From NCBI RefSeq assembly GCF_037975245.1, contig NC_092562.1:19314054-19378053 (forward strand): a DNA stretch of 64,000 bases. Reading direction: 5' to 3'. Origin of the DNA: Apostichopus japonicus. Taxonomy: Eukaryota > Echinodermata > Holothuroidea > Aspidochirotida > Stichopodidae. Made by a program: the position numbers and the translations under genes. The notes beneath the pieces were generated by a model that saw nothing but the letters and a program-made list of their open reading frames with translations, was not told the origin of the DNA and searched no databases. Below, in pieces: positions 35,703 to 48,280 of this stretch (positions are counted from its first letter, which is position 1; the number at the start of each line of letters is the position of its first letter).

Positions 35703-37490
35703 GTTGCCATGGTTATTGCTGGCCCGAAAGAGGTCGCTCTTTACTTTTACGTGAATTACATCATGATCGCAATCTCAATACATTACACATGACAGTGCAG
35801 ATTTTTTGCTATGAGAGCCTGAAGTTTTGTAACTTGTGAACAGACCTCTTTACTGAGTAGAAAACAATTTTCGTATGCTGTTCCTGTGAGGCCTAAAGGG
35901 GTCTAAATTGCCTCAATTGACCCAATTATTGCAGCATTTATTGTAGAATCGGGGAGTTTAAGTTTGTCTCCCGAAGCCTATACAGACGTACAATAGAGGG
36001 CTCCGTAATTTATATTTATAATCAGCAATTATGCTCGTGTATTATAACCATCCACAGTTATAGTGTATTCATCGTTGAGTTTATAAACCAGAGTTATTAA
36101 AAAGGAACTTATAAGCAAATATCCGCTTTTGAAGACTACTTATGAAGATTTTCAAGTTACGCTCGGTTTAAAGTTACTAGTGTAAGGCCCGGCTTAACTT
36201 ATACCTGGAACTATCAGAAATAGGCCTTGCAATAACATATCAAATATATGTTCTCCTGCTGCATTTTGGAACTTTACCTGAGATAGGAGAACAGTCGGGC
36301 GGATTGATGTACACTGTAATAGGAGTATGCCACCCAAAGATCACCTTTGCTCTGTACAGTTAATTATTTATTCAAAATATGGGTAACCAGCAAACGCATG
36401 TTTGCGTGCTATATACGATAGTGGATATTGTTGTCTTACCCATATATATCTTGACATTCCATTGTTTATGTCGTCCACACCGATCGCGTATAGGCGTCCT
36501 CTGCGGAAAACACTATTCTTCCTTCCTCTGTGTACACTACATCATTCCCGGTAATACGTGCTGAAAATGCATCGGGCAGACACAATATTCTAATAGTAAC
36601 GATCACATCATTACATGATTATCTTATATATAACCATCCCTAAATATGGGTTAATTGAAAAGAACTTATTATCTCATTCCTACATCTAATGAAATCGGTT
36701 TAACAGCTTCTTAGGTCGCCTTCTCACGAAGTCCGGGGAATATCTTTCCATATGAACTTAAGCTTCTGAAAACTACTATCTCAGAAAAAGCTCTTAAGTG
36801 TATGAAAATTTCGTTGGAAAGTTTATCCACAGGACATTTGTCGGTCAAATTAATCTGCTAGTAACTTTCGAACATTTATTTTAAAGTTGGTCATTTGTAT
36901 TATCTGGTTAGGGAAGTATAGTTTGATCATTGTGATGACAAGTTCGGAATAACGTGGTCAGTTTGAAACAAAGCAGAGCCAAATAAATAAATATTAACGC
37001 ATGAAATTGGGAAAAAAAGATATTCACAGCTCTTGACATTTTCGCATACAGTGACCGCTCAGTGATCCGTCACATGAACTATTGATATTTTGCTCACTCA
37101 AGCGCGCTTTGTGATCTCTTGGGCAAATCAAAATGATTATAAAACTAAAATGTAAATACAACATTATAAATGTCACGGTTTCTTAAATTGAAAAAAGACT
37201 GTGCAAATGAAAGGCAATGACTAAAACTTTAGCTTAGTCACAACCTCATTTAACCAAAGGTTTGACCTTAAAATTTCTTCTTACACCTTTTAGATCCTGT
37301 TGGCTAAGTTATGTCGTTCCTTAGATTTGTTTTTCGTTACTCTTCCTGTTTTCTGTTTGTTTTAAGTTCCAACTGTTTCTCTCCGTTTGCTATGTTTTAT
37401 TCTACGGTTCATTTTACTGACTTCATGTAACTGAATCCTCGTTCTGTGAATTTTGTTTGTTTGTTCAATTACATTCCTCTTTATGACCCT
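35703..37490. other. Intergenic, U3: no gene recognised
   Basis: Collinear with U1 2790-4560. Confidence 0.5.
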
Positions 37491-37785
37491 TTTTGGCCGC
37501 TTAATAATTAAGCGTATTACTTTACTTACGTTTACTTTTTAATTTGTTCCAATAACCGCTCCCCTCACCCCAATAGACCCCCACCCCAATACACAGATAT
37601 AAAAACCTCGAAGCAACCCGTACTTTTTCTCCCTTTCCATGCATTGGTTATGCTTTATTAACGTTTATGTATATGTAGGCTGTACAAATATATTGTTCAC
37701 CTTTACACAGTTATATCCTTGCATTATTTTGTACCTTTACTTACAGTTTATGATGGAAATAAAATGTTTCATTGTCACTTGAATA
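37490..37785 (+). mobile_element. Retroposon-like 3' tail, U3
   Basis: Same block as 4560-4865, ending GATGGAAATAAAATG. Confidence 0.4.
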
Positions 37786-40700
37786 TACCTCACATTATAG
37801 TTAATATTCCAAACTTGTATTTTCTAAGCTTGCCATCTTTCGGTCGTTTGAATGATCGCATATTGTAGGTCTGGATTAATTGCTTAGCGTTTGCCATTGC
37901 ATCTCTCAACATTGCATTCTTATTGTTAGTAAGATAATGATATGATATTATTATTTGTTGCCAGATAAAGCAATGAAATAACGTAGCAAAGTTCTCCCCC
38001 CAACTCGACAATAAATACAACATACATTGAATTGACATTGTGTTCAATCAGGGATATTTCCATAACAACTCCCTGGCTCAATGTAGAAGCCAAGTTAGAA
38101 CACTCAATAAGTATTTGTATACTTTACGCAGAATTTTAGTCTCGACATGTTAATAGTAACAAACTATTACAAAAACTTTAGGACAATATATTGTTTATTT
38201 AGTCAATCAGGTTTCCAAGGTAATCACTTTTAAAGTATTTTAAAGCTCTGGAAAGCGCCTTTAAGGCTTAAATGATGATGACGTCGGCTCTTCGGCGCAG
38301 GCTATAATGGTTATATCAATCCATTGTTTTATCAATTCTAATGACTCAACCAAAACCGTTTCCTTTTCAACTTCAGAACATCATTGCATGACATTCAACA
38401 CTACTACTAGTCAGTGATAAATTTGTAACATATAGGCCTATTATAAACACGTCATATAAAGCCATAAAATCGTATGTTCTTCCACTGAATATTGTGTCGC
38501 AATCTGACGAACTCGGTCACGTTAACTGACACACTTTGTTTAAAGGGTCATTCCCCAAAAATTAAGGGTTTATACAAGCACAACCTGGACTGAGAGAAGT
38601 TTTTTTAATGGTCTATAACATATCCAAATTTATGTTATGTCTAAAGTCATTCTTTTAAGCTACATTTTGAGTTTTGTGTTAACGTTTCATCAAGCTGGAC
38701 AAAGCCATGTAATATATAGACTACACACTTGGATGTCCTTCCAGTCCTTGCATCGAAGAGATGTAGAAATTACCTATTTCGCTTCTTTGTTTCGTGTTAT
38801 TAAGCGTTTGAGTGCATGTTAATTTGTATCCCTCAAATTTTATGTAAGGCTTTAGTAGTAATGCTTATCCCACCATACTTTTCTTCATTCCTTTAAATTC
38901 TTGTGGTGTGATTTTGTTGAACCATGGGTTGTTACCTAACCTTTACCTTGAGACTGCAGGGGCGTACCTCAACAATTATGTTCCCGGTCATCCTTCAGTT
39001 TGATTCCGCAAGAAATACCACTTTTTCAGCGTAACACGGCCTCTCGATATTTTCGTAAATTTTTGTACAATTCCTTCTTTTTTATTTATTGGTGTGTGTA
39101 ACCTGACAAGTTGACAAATATCATGTTTTCAACTTATTTTATGTTTGTATATTTTTCACATCTTAACTGTTAGGCCTATCCTTTACTTCTGATGTGCATA
39201 TGAACAAGTCGATAATTTAAATAATTTTCGTCAAAATATAGGACATGTTGGTGAGACTCTGACTCGACAATTACTAATTAATATGATAAGGAATTTAATT
39301 TAAAACATCAAAGTTATCGTCGGGCAACATTTAAACAGTAGAAAGAACACACGCACACATACCGAGCATAATGTAGACAATAATCTGCTTGTTGTGTAAA
39401 CAATGGGATGTGAAATTTCTTGATTGGGAGATGGGCCCCCCCCCCCCCACCCGTCCTGTTATATTCCCTCACCCTCAAAACTCTCCTGTTTTGAGGCATA
39501 TTCATGCTCCGATAAGTAATATGTGAAATTACGAGTGAATTAGCGAAACACTGTCGTGGCCTATTCCACAGTTGCCCAGGTGTTTAGTTTGCTGGGCTAT
39601 CATTGAAAAGAGTTAAACTAGAATCACAGGTACAAACTACTTTGGTACCAAATCTGCAAATGGAGTCATAATATAGAATGCTTTTAAATTTATGGTAATG
39701 GACACACCTACATTTTAAACTATTTAGAACAATTAGGAAAGTAACTCCCCCAATAAACATTGATTTGCGTGCTTGGTATCTGTTAAAATTAGTCAAAAAT
39801 TTGTAAAATGTTTTGGGTACGTAATTGCCAATACAATTGTGTACAAAGAGAGCACGATAGAACGATAGCCTGAAGACTGCAAATCTCACAAGGCCTTTCA
39901 TTGGAGACTGACATTAACGAGCCTGTTGTCCAATCAACTTGACTTTTTTATATCAAGAGAGAGGGAATGTTGTCTTGTGAGGTAACCCGAAAGGAAGTAT
40001 TTATTTTTTATAATAAAGGGTCTTGAAAAGAAAGACCCCAAATTGATGAACGGATTATTATACACTCTGAAATGATAAAGCCGGAAAGAGACTAAAATAG
40101 TCAATATGGTCTTCCTCTTTAAATGAAACAAACCTAAATAGTGTTAATCACAACTTAAATTTGATGTTAACAAGATGGATTTATCTATCAATGAAAGAAA
40201 TGAGGAAGTTAATCAGATGAACACTGGCTGAAATATGGCGTAAGAACGATTAGTTTTCACAGTGTAGTATTTATGATATATTTTGAATGACGTGTGATTG
40301 AGGGCGCTTTGCAGGTCGAAGACTGTTGAGGAATTGTAATGATCGACCCATCCGGGTGCTCATAACTGCAACAAATCGACGTACCCCACACCCTCACTTG
40401 AGGAAAACTTATCGATGACTATTAACAAAAAATGGATGGGACTGACAGCAAGAAAATGCAATTTTATGTTATTGTCTGTTTTCTAAATGCTGTTATAAAT
40501 CATTTATCCTCGTAAAACCTGATATGAAATGTTATTAAAGTTTTCAATATTTACTGAGCATTCTCGAAAAACAAATAGGTCAGTTACATAAGCACATGAT
40601 TCCAAAGACGAGGAAGGGGGGGGGGGGGGTTGGCAAATTTCGAGTGTAAGAGGATCAAGTAGGCCGGGTCATTGAATGCGACTCCAGTATAATGATAACC

Positions 40701-41035
40701 GCTCACCAGCCTGGGTCCTCCCCCTGAAACAAAACCAAAGTTTAGACGTTAAATGGTGTATTCAGAGGCATATATAGATATGATAAATCTGAATAATTAC
40801 CTTCAGCATTAATCAAGTTGACCTTTGCGAATAGTGAAATGGGGGTACTGGGGGTCTGGTTCCCCACTCCAAGTTTTGAAAGGTAAGTTTGTGGGGCCGG
40901 GAATTCAGGTTCACCCAACCAAGGCTATACTTCTGAACCTATATTGTGCTTAAAGTACGTAACAAAACTCATACGTTAATCTGGTTAGATATTTATTGTG
41001 AACCAATAGTAAATTATCGATTGCTATTAATTTTT
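37786..41035. other. Intergenic, U3: no gene recognised
   Basis: Collinear with U1 4866-7725, without the U2 LTR element and MITE. This unit therefore shows the empty sites for both. Confidence 0.5.
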
Positions 41036-41180
41036 TGCAGATTTTACTAGGGGGAAGGGCAGTGGGTGAAGGATTCAGTTCAGATTTTATTTGAGGAGGG
41101 GTGAAGGATTCAGTGGAGATTTCATTTGGGGGCGGGAGGAGGTGAAGGATTCTGTGCAGATTTGGCGAAGGGGGGGGGGG
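41036..41180 (+). repeat. GAAGGATTC minisatellite, U3
   Basis: Same array as at 7726-7860, with a G homopolymer after it. Confidence 0.65.
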
Positions 41181-41587
41181 GGTGCTCACTCCCATTGAGG
41201 TTTAGTTTCCGTCTTTGCCATTCTGTGGACAATAAGCAGCTGAAGATTTTAGAAAAAGATACTGAAGAAGGAAAAATTAACAAAATAGAATAAATATGAC
41301 AACCAACGTAGGACGGGGGGGGGGGATCATTGAAAAAGTTTTGCACATTTGATTTCTCTACATTGAAATTATTTTGCTCGTTTACACAGTCTACTCAATA
41401 TCAGACATTTGTTTTAATAGCCAGTATTCATTTATCTCTACCAACCAATATTGCAGTGGATGAAAAGATTGGTTTGTTTTACAAAGTATAAGTATTCCAA
41501 AACTTGTGCCAGAGATTGTTATCTTACTCTTCTGGTTAAATTAAATTATACTCCTATAATATTATGGACAGGGAGATAGAAGAAGGC

Positions 41588-41637
41588 GTGCCAGGGTAGG
41601 GGTTGGGTAGGGGTGGGTAGGGGTGGAATAGGGGTGT
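41588..41637 (+). repeat. G-rich GGGTAGG minisatellite, U3
   Basis: Short version of the array at 8246-8357. Confidence 0.65.
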
Positions 41638-44600
41638 TTTATTTGATGGTAGACTCAGCCATCGCTCATGATTTACCATGTCTATTCCTAAAGACGTCAA
41701 TGTTTTGTTCTTGAAAGAGAGCAGGGTAGGGAGGGCAACAGGGTTGAGGGGGTTGAAACTTGAAAGTCCTAGTGTTTTAGATACATTACAAATCAATAGT
41801 TCAATAGTTGTTTTGGGTACATAAGTTTATTATCAGGCCTTGCGGGGAAAAGTCCCATTCCTCATTTTGTGAAAATCAAAAATCAGTTGAATTATATCAT
41901 TTTAATTCGTAGAGAACCTGTTGCAATGCTACTCGGTATGCAAAGGCCGTGCGAGTATTACAAACGCTAATTAGTTGTCATTGGATGTTCTCAATCACTG
42001 ATACATGTTTAAGCTATGTAGACACATCTCTTTCTTTTTCACCACAATATTTATCAAAATCTTCAATTAATCAATTATATATGATATTCTTTTGAAAATT
42101 TGAATCGGTTTGTATTTTAAGAGAAATCTTTGTACTGATGAAATTAATCCTGTACAGTATGCTAAGTTTTCTTGTAAAGCTGAAGAGTAGGCATTGTGTC
42201 GGTATCTTTGTGCCATTCATGCCAATTCTGTAATATTCACAGATATATGGATACCTCTCTCTCTTTACCAAGAGATCTGTATATTATCAAGCCAATCTGT
42301 TTTGGTTTGTTACATTCAGAAATTGAGCAAGTTCCAAACCTTTGTGTTTGTTGGAAAGTTTTTATTTTTTGACCCTTGATGAGTAATCTGTACTGTGTAT
42401 CTTGTGAGGCGGCATATTCTATATTACTGTAGGATGCTTGAAAACGTCAGATACGTACAGACGGACTTGAAGTACTCGAGTCTGTATTCGTATTCGCGTC
42501 CATACTCAGGTACATTTTGCCATACTTGTACTCATGACGTTGCACTAGTACTCAGGAGTTTGTACTCGTACTCATACTGTAGACTTTGTACTCTCACTAT
42601 CGGCCTGCTTACAGAAAATCAGTATTTGATCGAACTTCCTTAGACATTTCTCCCGGTATTTTATAGACCAATCCAAAGAAGAAATAAATTGCTGCATGAA
42701 AATCCCCAGTGTCTCAGTCTTCGTGGGGATATTTGTTTTCAACAATTTCAATCAATTTAAGATTCGCTTTGTGTATGGCTTGCAAAAGCGCGGGACAAAT
42801 AGAATTGTCCATTTAATATATTTTCAAAATAGGAGGTATTGAATAATCAGTATTCAAGTATAAGCAATACTGTTGATAAATTAACTTACTTTAATACTCT
42901 GGCTTGATTTAAGGCTAAATTATCAAAGCATTGTATCTGAGTTTCATAAATATTTTCATGGGCTTTTCCGTTTGTTTGTTGTTTTGGGTTTTTTGTTAAT
43001 GAATTCATATCTTATATCTCACTTGCATATAACATATGTGTCCGTTCTGTTTGCTCCACAAAGCAACCATTGCCTAGCAACGTTACCTAAAGTGTCTCAT
43101 TCTGAATCAAAAAACAGAGAAAATTTCAAGTTTCCTTAGCTTGTTTCTATCTCTTCTTCTTTCCTCTATTTTGCTGTTGATATTGTCAGTTATTTAGGAT
43201 TAATTCCAAAGGAATTATTGTAATTGCCAATATGTTTAGAAATGTCACATTTTTTCGACCATTTATGAAAGTGTGTATGATGAGATGGATCCACAATTTC
43301 ATCTTCTTGTCTTCTGTCATATTCTTTATCTTCTTCGAGTGTGAGCATTGAAATTGTTGGTAGAATTCATATGATTGTACATTTTGTACCTAAGATTACT
43401 TCTTTTTTATTATTACATTATTACCATAACTAGCTAACATGTAAACAGATATATCACACATTTTGTAACATGTTGTTGTATAAACAGTTAAAACTGAAAA
43501 TTGGCTCTTGTGATTTTCTTGCTTTCTTCCCCTCCCCTTCCCCCCCCCCCCACCTCCGCTCCCCTTTCTTTGGGCCTTGGGCAGGTAACATATAGGTTGT
43601 CCTGTACTAACCAGAATATATTAATTCCTTAACTCCTGTCGGACCCATCCTCCTTTTACACATGAAATTTAATCAATCATTTCAGATAGTCAGCTACCAG
43701 AGCCCCAAAGTTTGGATACCGGAGCTGAACAATTTCACTCTGGTATAATCACCATCTGAACGATGAATGCTGAACAAACTCACGGTGGCCTATAATTCAC
43801 AACATATCTTAATTCCAGTATTAAATTCACTCTACTTATATCACTATTTGACACAGTACCTGAAAAAGAATCTCTCTTGTTCGTTTGGTACACCCACCAA
43901 TCCCCCCCCCCCCCTAAACTGTTGTGGAATAATTGTTGAAGCGAGTAAATCAAATATAACATCTGTAATAAAGATGTGTACTGGACAGCAAGTGAACTTT
44001 ATTGTAAAACTGGACAGCGACTGAACTTTATTGTAAAACAGGCACTTCTTTCAATAAAGATATGAAAATTCGACATATTACAGTGAAATCAGTAAACGTA
44101 CATTGTAATACGAATGATACATAACACCGACGGCTATTAGCTCTATAAAGTCTATCACCGTGGTAATCACCTAACCTATAATTGTACCCATAAACTATCG
44201 GAACTCCATAAATAAATGTTTATGCAGCAGGGTATGAAAACCCGCCCGCTATCTGCCGGTCGCACTTTGCGATCACCAGAACCTGAACATTTCATATTCA
44301 AACGTTTAATGTATCCATATGAAAACAGTCCAAGAAGGAAGAACAGATCGCAGGCGAAAATTGCCAAATTGGAGAAAACAACCACGTTTGCTTTAAATGT
44401 GTCATTTCTAGGGGATAATTTGCAAAACTCATCTTTTTGGTAGTTTTATATGGTTTATAAAATGTTCTTATCCGCTGTCCCAACTGCCTTCTCCTATGTA
44501 TCCTTACCAACCCCCACCACTAAGCGTATGTTTGTTAGTTACTTTGTTATAAAAAAATCATCCATTTTTCAGCAGTCTTGTAACTTTTCAAGTAAGGCTA

Positions 44601-45372
44601 TTTTAACTGCTTCAAGTAAAATGTTTTCACTCCTGCAACGCAGTGGAGTGCATAACTGTTTAGAAAAGTGGGAAGGGACAAAACATGATTCTATTCCTCT
44701 TTCTAAAGTGGGGTGGCGTCTAACTTCACTCCACCCTCCTCTGATTATGAAACTGCATATACACTAAAGTTTCCATTTTAACATAATGTCACATAGACAG
44801 TGGTTACATAAGAAGCATGTTAGATATCTGACCCTTTTTTAATATGTTCATATTCTTTAATTTAGTGCAAACTAATGTAAGGCTCACTTCAATATCATTG
44901 CCATATGTCCCCGCCGACTATAGCCTTCAAGGAAGGCCGTCAACGAACCGGATCCTTCACACGGCTATCCTGAACGTCAAAAGGACGGATATCTATAGGT
45001 CCCAATAATCTTTGGTGTTATCAAACGGCTATATACATAGGTTACATTTTCTGTCTTAGCTTTAAACTTAGAAGTTTGTAAACTGGTAACTTGGTATGAG
45101 GAAGACGGACTGGAATTGGATCCCAAAGACTCAGTCTCGGCTATAGAACTGTTACAAATTATCTTTGACCACCATGTTCACAAAATAGTACTAAACTGTG
45201 CGCAATATACGGTATTAAGAAACGAAGTAGCCTATAAGCATTTCGTTCTCGCGGTATTGTGTTTACAGCTATATGTAAAAGAAAGACCTCCCTTCGGAAA
45301 TGCATGTACAGTACATTGTACGTCCATCTTCGTTGGGTGCAGATATTCTTAAGAAGATACAAGAAAATAGAG

Positions 45373-45376
<4 letters not shown>
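41638..45376. other. Intergenic, U3: no firm gene
   Basis: Collinear with U1 8358-12186, including GTACTC repeats near 42470-42595 and the doubled GGACAGCGA unit near 43980-44040. A 75-codon frame at 44216-44443 matches one at 11128-11355 but is broken in U2 and U4. Confidence 0.5.

Positions 45377-45455
<79 letters not shown>
45377..45455. repeat. Long TA microsatellite, U3
   Basis: About 79 bases of (TA)n with one CA interruption near 45426, between the small ORF region and the 3' flank of copy D. Confidence 0.95.
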
Positions 45456-45913
45456 CATATGTCATAAAAGGTTATTTTAGATGGAAGAACATTATAAAGA
45501 AAGAGTTGAAATCCAGAAATTATTTGTAATGATATATACCACATTGTATCACGAAGCCAATATTGCTTATACCCAAGGAATAATACGCCAGCCTTGTCTA
45601 GAAAATGTGTCAGGCTGTAATAAAAGTATTTGTTCATAACGAATGAACATACTGATATTAACGTAAATTAATCCATATATATAGGAAGACAACCTTTGTA
45701 ATGGATATATTTAAGATATGGAGATAAACTCATTAGAAACTAATTATTGCCAATTATAAATGCACTAACGATATAACTATTAGAAAATAGGATTGTTATA
45801 TTTTCCTATGTGTGTAAAACTCCAGTCAAGCAAATACAGCAACGATAACAACCGGATCTGTGTCTCGTAACTCGCGATATCATTTTGTTTTAATATGTAA
45901 TTTCTATAAAGCG

Positions 45914-48109
45914 CTATGCAGGTACTAGTCCGTATATATACATTTTACCCGAACTATCGGTAACTATCATGAGCTTCTCCTCCCCATCTACTACGGATGT
46001 GGTAATGCACATTGCCTCTTCATCAACTGGCATTGATGTTAGTAATTGCCGATCATCTCGACTGTATTGTGTTAGCACAGTGTTCAGCTCCATATCATCA
46101 TCCCATAACATGTAGATGAAACCTCCCGTACCTATGCACACACTGTAAGGTTTTAAGTCAGCTCCAAGTAGATTTGGTTTGGTGAATTCATACACCACCT
46201 TACTCCCTGAAGTCACCATGGTAACTGCATATGAGGTCCTACCAGCATAGTCACAGATCAGAAGATTACTGTCGTGGACAGTGATATCCCATGATCCACT
46301 GATTATATCAGGTAGTACTATGGTGTGACTGTAATTCAGCTGGTAATCAAAGACATACACTTCTCTGCTGTTAGTACCAACAATGATTTCATTCTTGGCG
46401 GGATTCGTGGTAACAGACCGCACATACCTACCCTCTGGCCACGGCTTAACCATATCACTGATGTTCTTCTTTTGGTAAGAAGAGTCAGAAATATTATAAA
46501 TTCCCATTTCATCCGGTATGCAAACTGTAATGACATTGAACCCCGACAAATTACAACAGTAACGATATGCATGAATCCCATATCTCTTATTTCTAATTAA
46601 AACGTTCTGATTTAATATTTCTCCTTTCAGGTTAATGACAGTGATGTGTGATTCCTCTTTTAATGCCCTACCAGTCATAACGATATTACCATCGCTACTA
46701 CTTGTCATACCGTTGATCCTGTATTCTTTAGCTTCGATTCCCGCAACATCAACAACAGACTCTGCGCTTTCTGTAATTACAACTTCATCATATATAACTT
46801 TTTTTATATCACTGATGACAAAATCAGATAAAGATTCTAACTCTGGATATTCTTGTTTCATTTCTTCGAGCATAGGTTCACTGGCTGCTCTTATGTCGGG
46901 GACACACTGTGCGTCTGTCCAATCGTCATTACATGCAAGAATGCTAGAAGACGTTGCTGATAAGTTTTCGAACCGTTTAATAAGTTGCTTACATTTATTT
47001 AGTATTTCTTCACATTCGTTTTTGTTTTGACTTGTTAGAAGATCTTTAGCTGTTGCCAAGGTCTTGAAATTACTATCTAACTCCCCGAGTTTTTTAAAGA
47101 ATTCACCCTCCGTTTCCTTACAATTGTCCTTAAATTCTTCCAATTCCTGGTCATATTTTACATCGGTACTTTTCATATTTTCGTGATGTTTCATGATCAA
47201 TCGGTTCATTTCCTCTTCATGTTTAACAGTTATTTCACGTTTTTCACATCTTCTTCTATGTTCTATGTCTGCAGCTCCTTTTTCACGCTCATCGTTACAT
47301 TCGACAAGTTTATCCTTTATTTTCTTTGCCTGTTCCTCGTGTTGACTTGTCAACAACAATGTCTTTTTTGTAGCATTCTCATTCAATTTTACTAGCGCCA
47401 TTTGAACCTTCTCTGGTAACGCATATAGTTTATTTTTGTGCTTGCTTAGTTCCGCGAGGTTCCGACTCAGTAATGTCCTTTCCTTCTTGGCTAGATGAGT
47501 CACATCTATGAGATCATGACCTTTGTGCTGACTGTGAGTGCAGACTAAGCAAACCGGCTCATTTTGGCATGAACCACAGCACAATTTGGCTGGTTCTTTG
47601 ATATGAAAATGGCACCTGGGATCTTCCGTCCTTGCAGCTATTTCCTCCATGGTCAGGTTCTTAGCTGCCATATTTTCCAATTTCAGAGTGCTTGGTTGGT
47701 GATCAGTAAACATTCTATTACTGATATGAACCTTGTAACATTCGTCGCATAAAAAAGCTCTACATTTAAAACAGTAAGCGGAACATACCACATCCTTTGA
47801 ACAGCTCACACACTGCTTCAAATCTTTCTTTTCGAATGATTTACGCAATTCTATGAACTCGAGCATACTCTTCATATGAAAATCAGTCTTAAAGCCGTTC
47901 AATCCATCCTCTGGTATACAACATCGCTGTTTACAAAGTGGACATTCAATTGTCCCATCATGGCTGGCTTGAATAACTGTTCTCAAGCAATCGTTACAGT
48001 ATCGATGAAGACATGGTAACAGTTTCGGCTCATTAAATTGATCCAAACAAACAGAGCACTTGAAGAAGTTTTCTGTCAGGTCTTCTATGAAAGGGTTCCA
48101 GGATGCCAT
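45914..48109 (-). CDS. TRIM-like RING / B-box / coiled-coil / beta-propeller protein, copy D (731 aa, intact)
   Basis: A single-exon 731-residue frame, same length and domain order as copy B with every RING and B-box ligand kept (RING C18 to C59, B-box1 C100 to H137, B-box2 C166 to H198). By eye it differs from B at about 8 of the first 200 residues but about 41 of the last 323. The propeller differences are clustered: residues 481-484 read MVSQ in B and RALK in D, and 510-515 read FSVRPE in B and YGIHAY in D. It ends with the same LVPA and TAG stop. Probable role is a ubiquitin E3 ligase with its own target specificity; that specificity is inferred from the clustered changes and not shown. 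Confidence 0.93.
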   Translation of the reverse strand: MASWNPFIEDLTENFFKCSVCLDQFNEPKLLPCLHRYCNDCLRTVIQASHDGTIECPLCKQRCCIPEDGLNGFKTDFHMKSMLEFIELRKSFEKKDLKQCVSCSKDVVCSAYCFKCRAFLCDECYKVHISNRMFTDHQPSTLKLENMAAKNLTMEEIAARTEDPRCHFHIKEPAKLCCGSCQNEPVCLVCTHSQHKGHDLIDVTHLAKKERTLLSRNLAELSKHKNKLYALPEKVQMALVKLNENATKKTLLLTSQHEEQAKKIKDKLVECNDEREKGAADIEHRRRCEKREITVKHEEEMNRLIMKHHENMKSTDVKYDQELEEFKDNCKETEGEFFKKLGELDSNFKTLATAKDLLTSQNKNECEEILNKCKQLIKRFENLSATSSSILACNDDWTDAQCVPDIRAASEPMLEEMKQEYPELESLSDFVISDIKKVIYDEVVITESAESVVDVAGIEAKEYRINGMTSSSDGNIVMTGRALKEESHITVINLKGEILNQNVLIRNKRYGIHAYRYCCNLSGFNVITVCIPDEMGIYNISDSSYQKKNISDMVKPWPEGRYVRSVTTNPAKNEIIVGTNSREVYVFDYQLNYSHTIVLPDIISGSWDITVHDSNLLICDYAGRTSYAVTMVTSGSKVVYEFTKPNLLGADLKPYSVCIGTGGFIYMLWDDDMELNTVLTQYSRDDRQLLTSMPVDEEAMCITTSVVDGEEKLMIVTDSSGKMYIYGLVPA

Positions 48110-48280
48110 GTTGATGATGATCGTTAACTCTCACTTGAAAAAACTGTACTCAGTTACGTCACAATCTGTGAAAGAGTTCAGGAAAAGAAAGGGAAAGGGT
48201 TTAACAAATAATTATTTAACCCTGTATTTCATAAATATGAATGGAAATACGAACATACTCATTCAAAATGGTCTAGCCAC
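48110..48280 (-). promoter_or_regulatory. 5' flank of TRIM copy D with CRE/ATF-like site
   Basis: TTACGTCA at 48154-48161, 44 bases upstream of the ATG. The rest of the block matches the other copies up to the LINE remnant. Confidence 0.35.

Noticed and set aside
45159-45458. Minus-strand 99-codon frame beginning with alternating Tyr-Ile
   Set aside because: The start is only translation of the TA microsatellite, and the remainder overlaps the better plus-strand frame.
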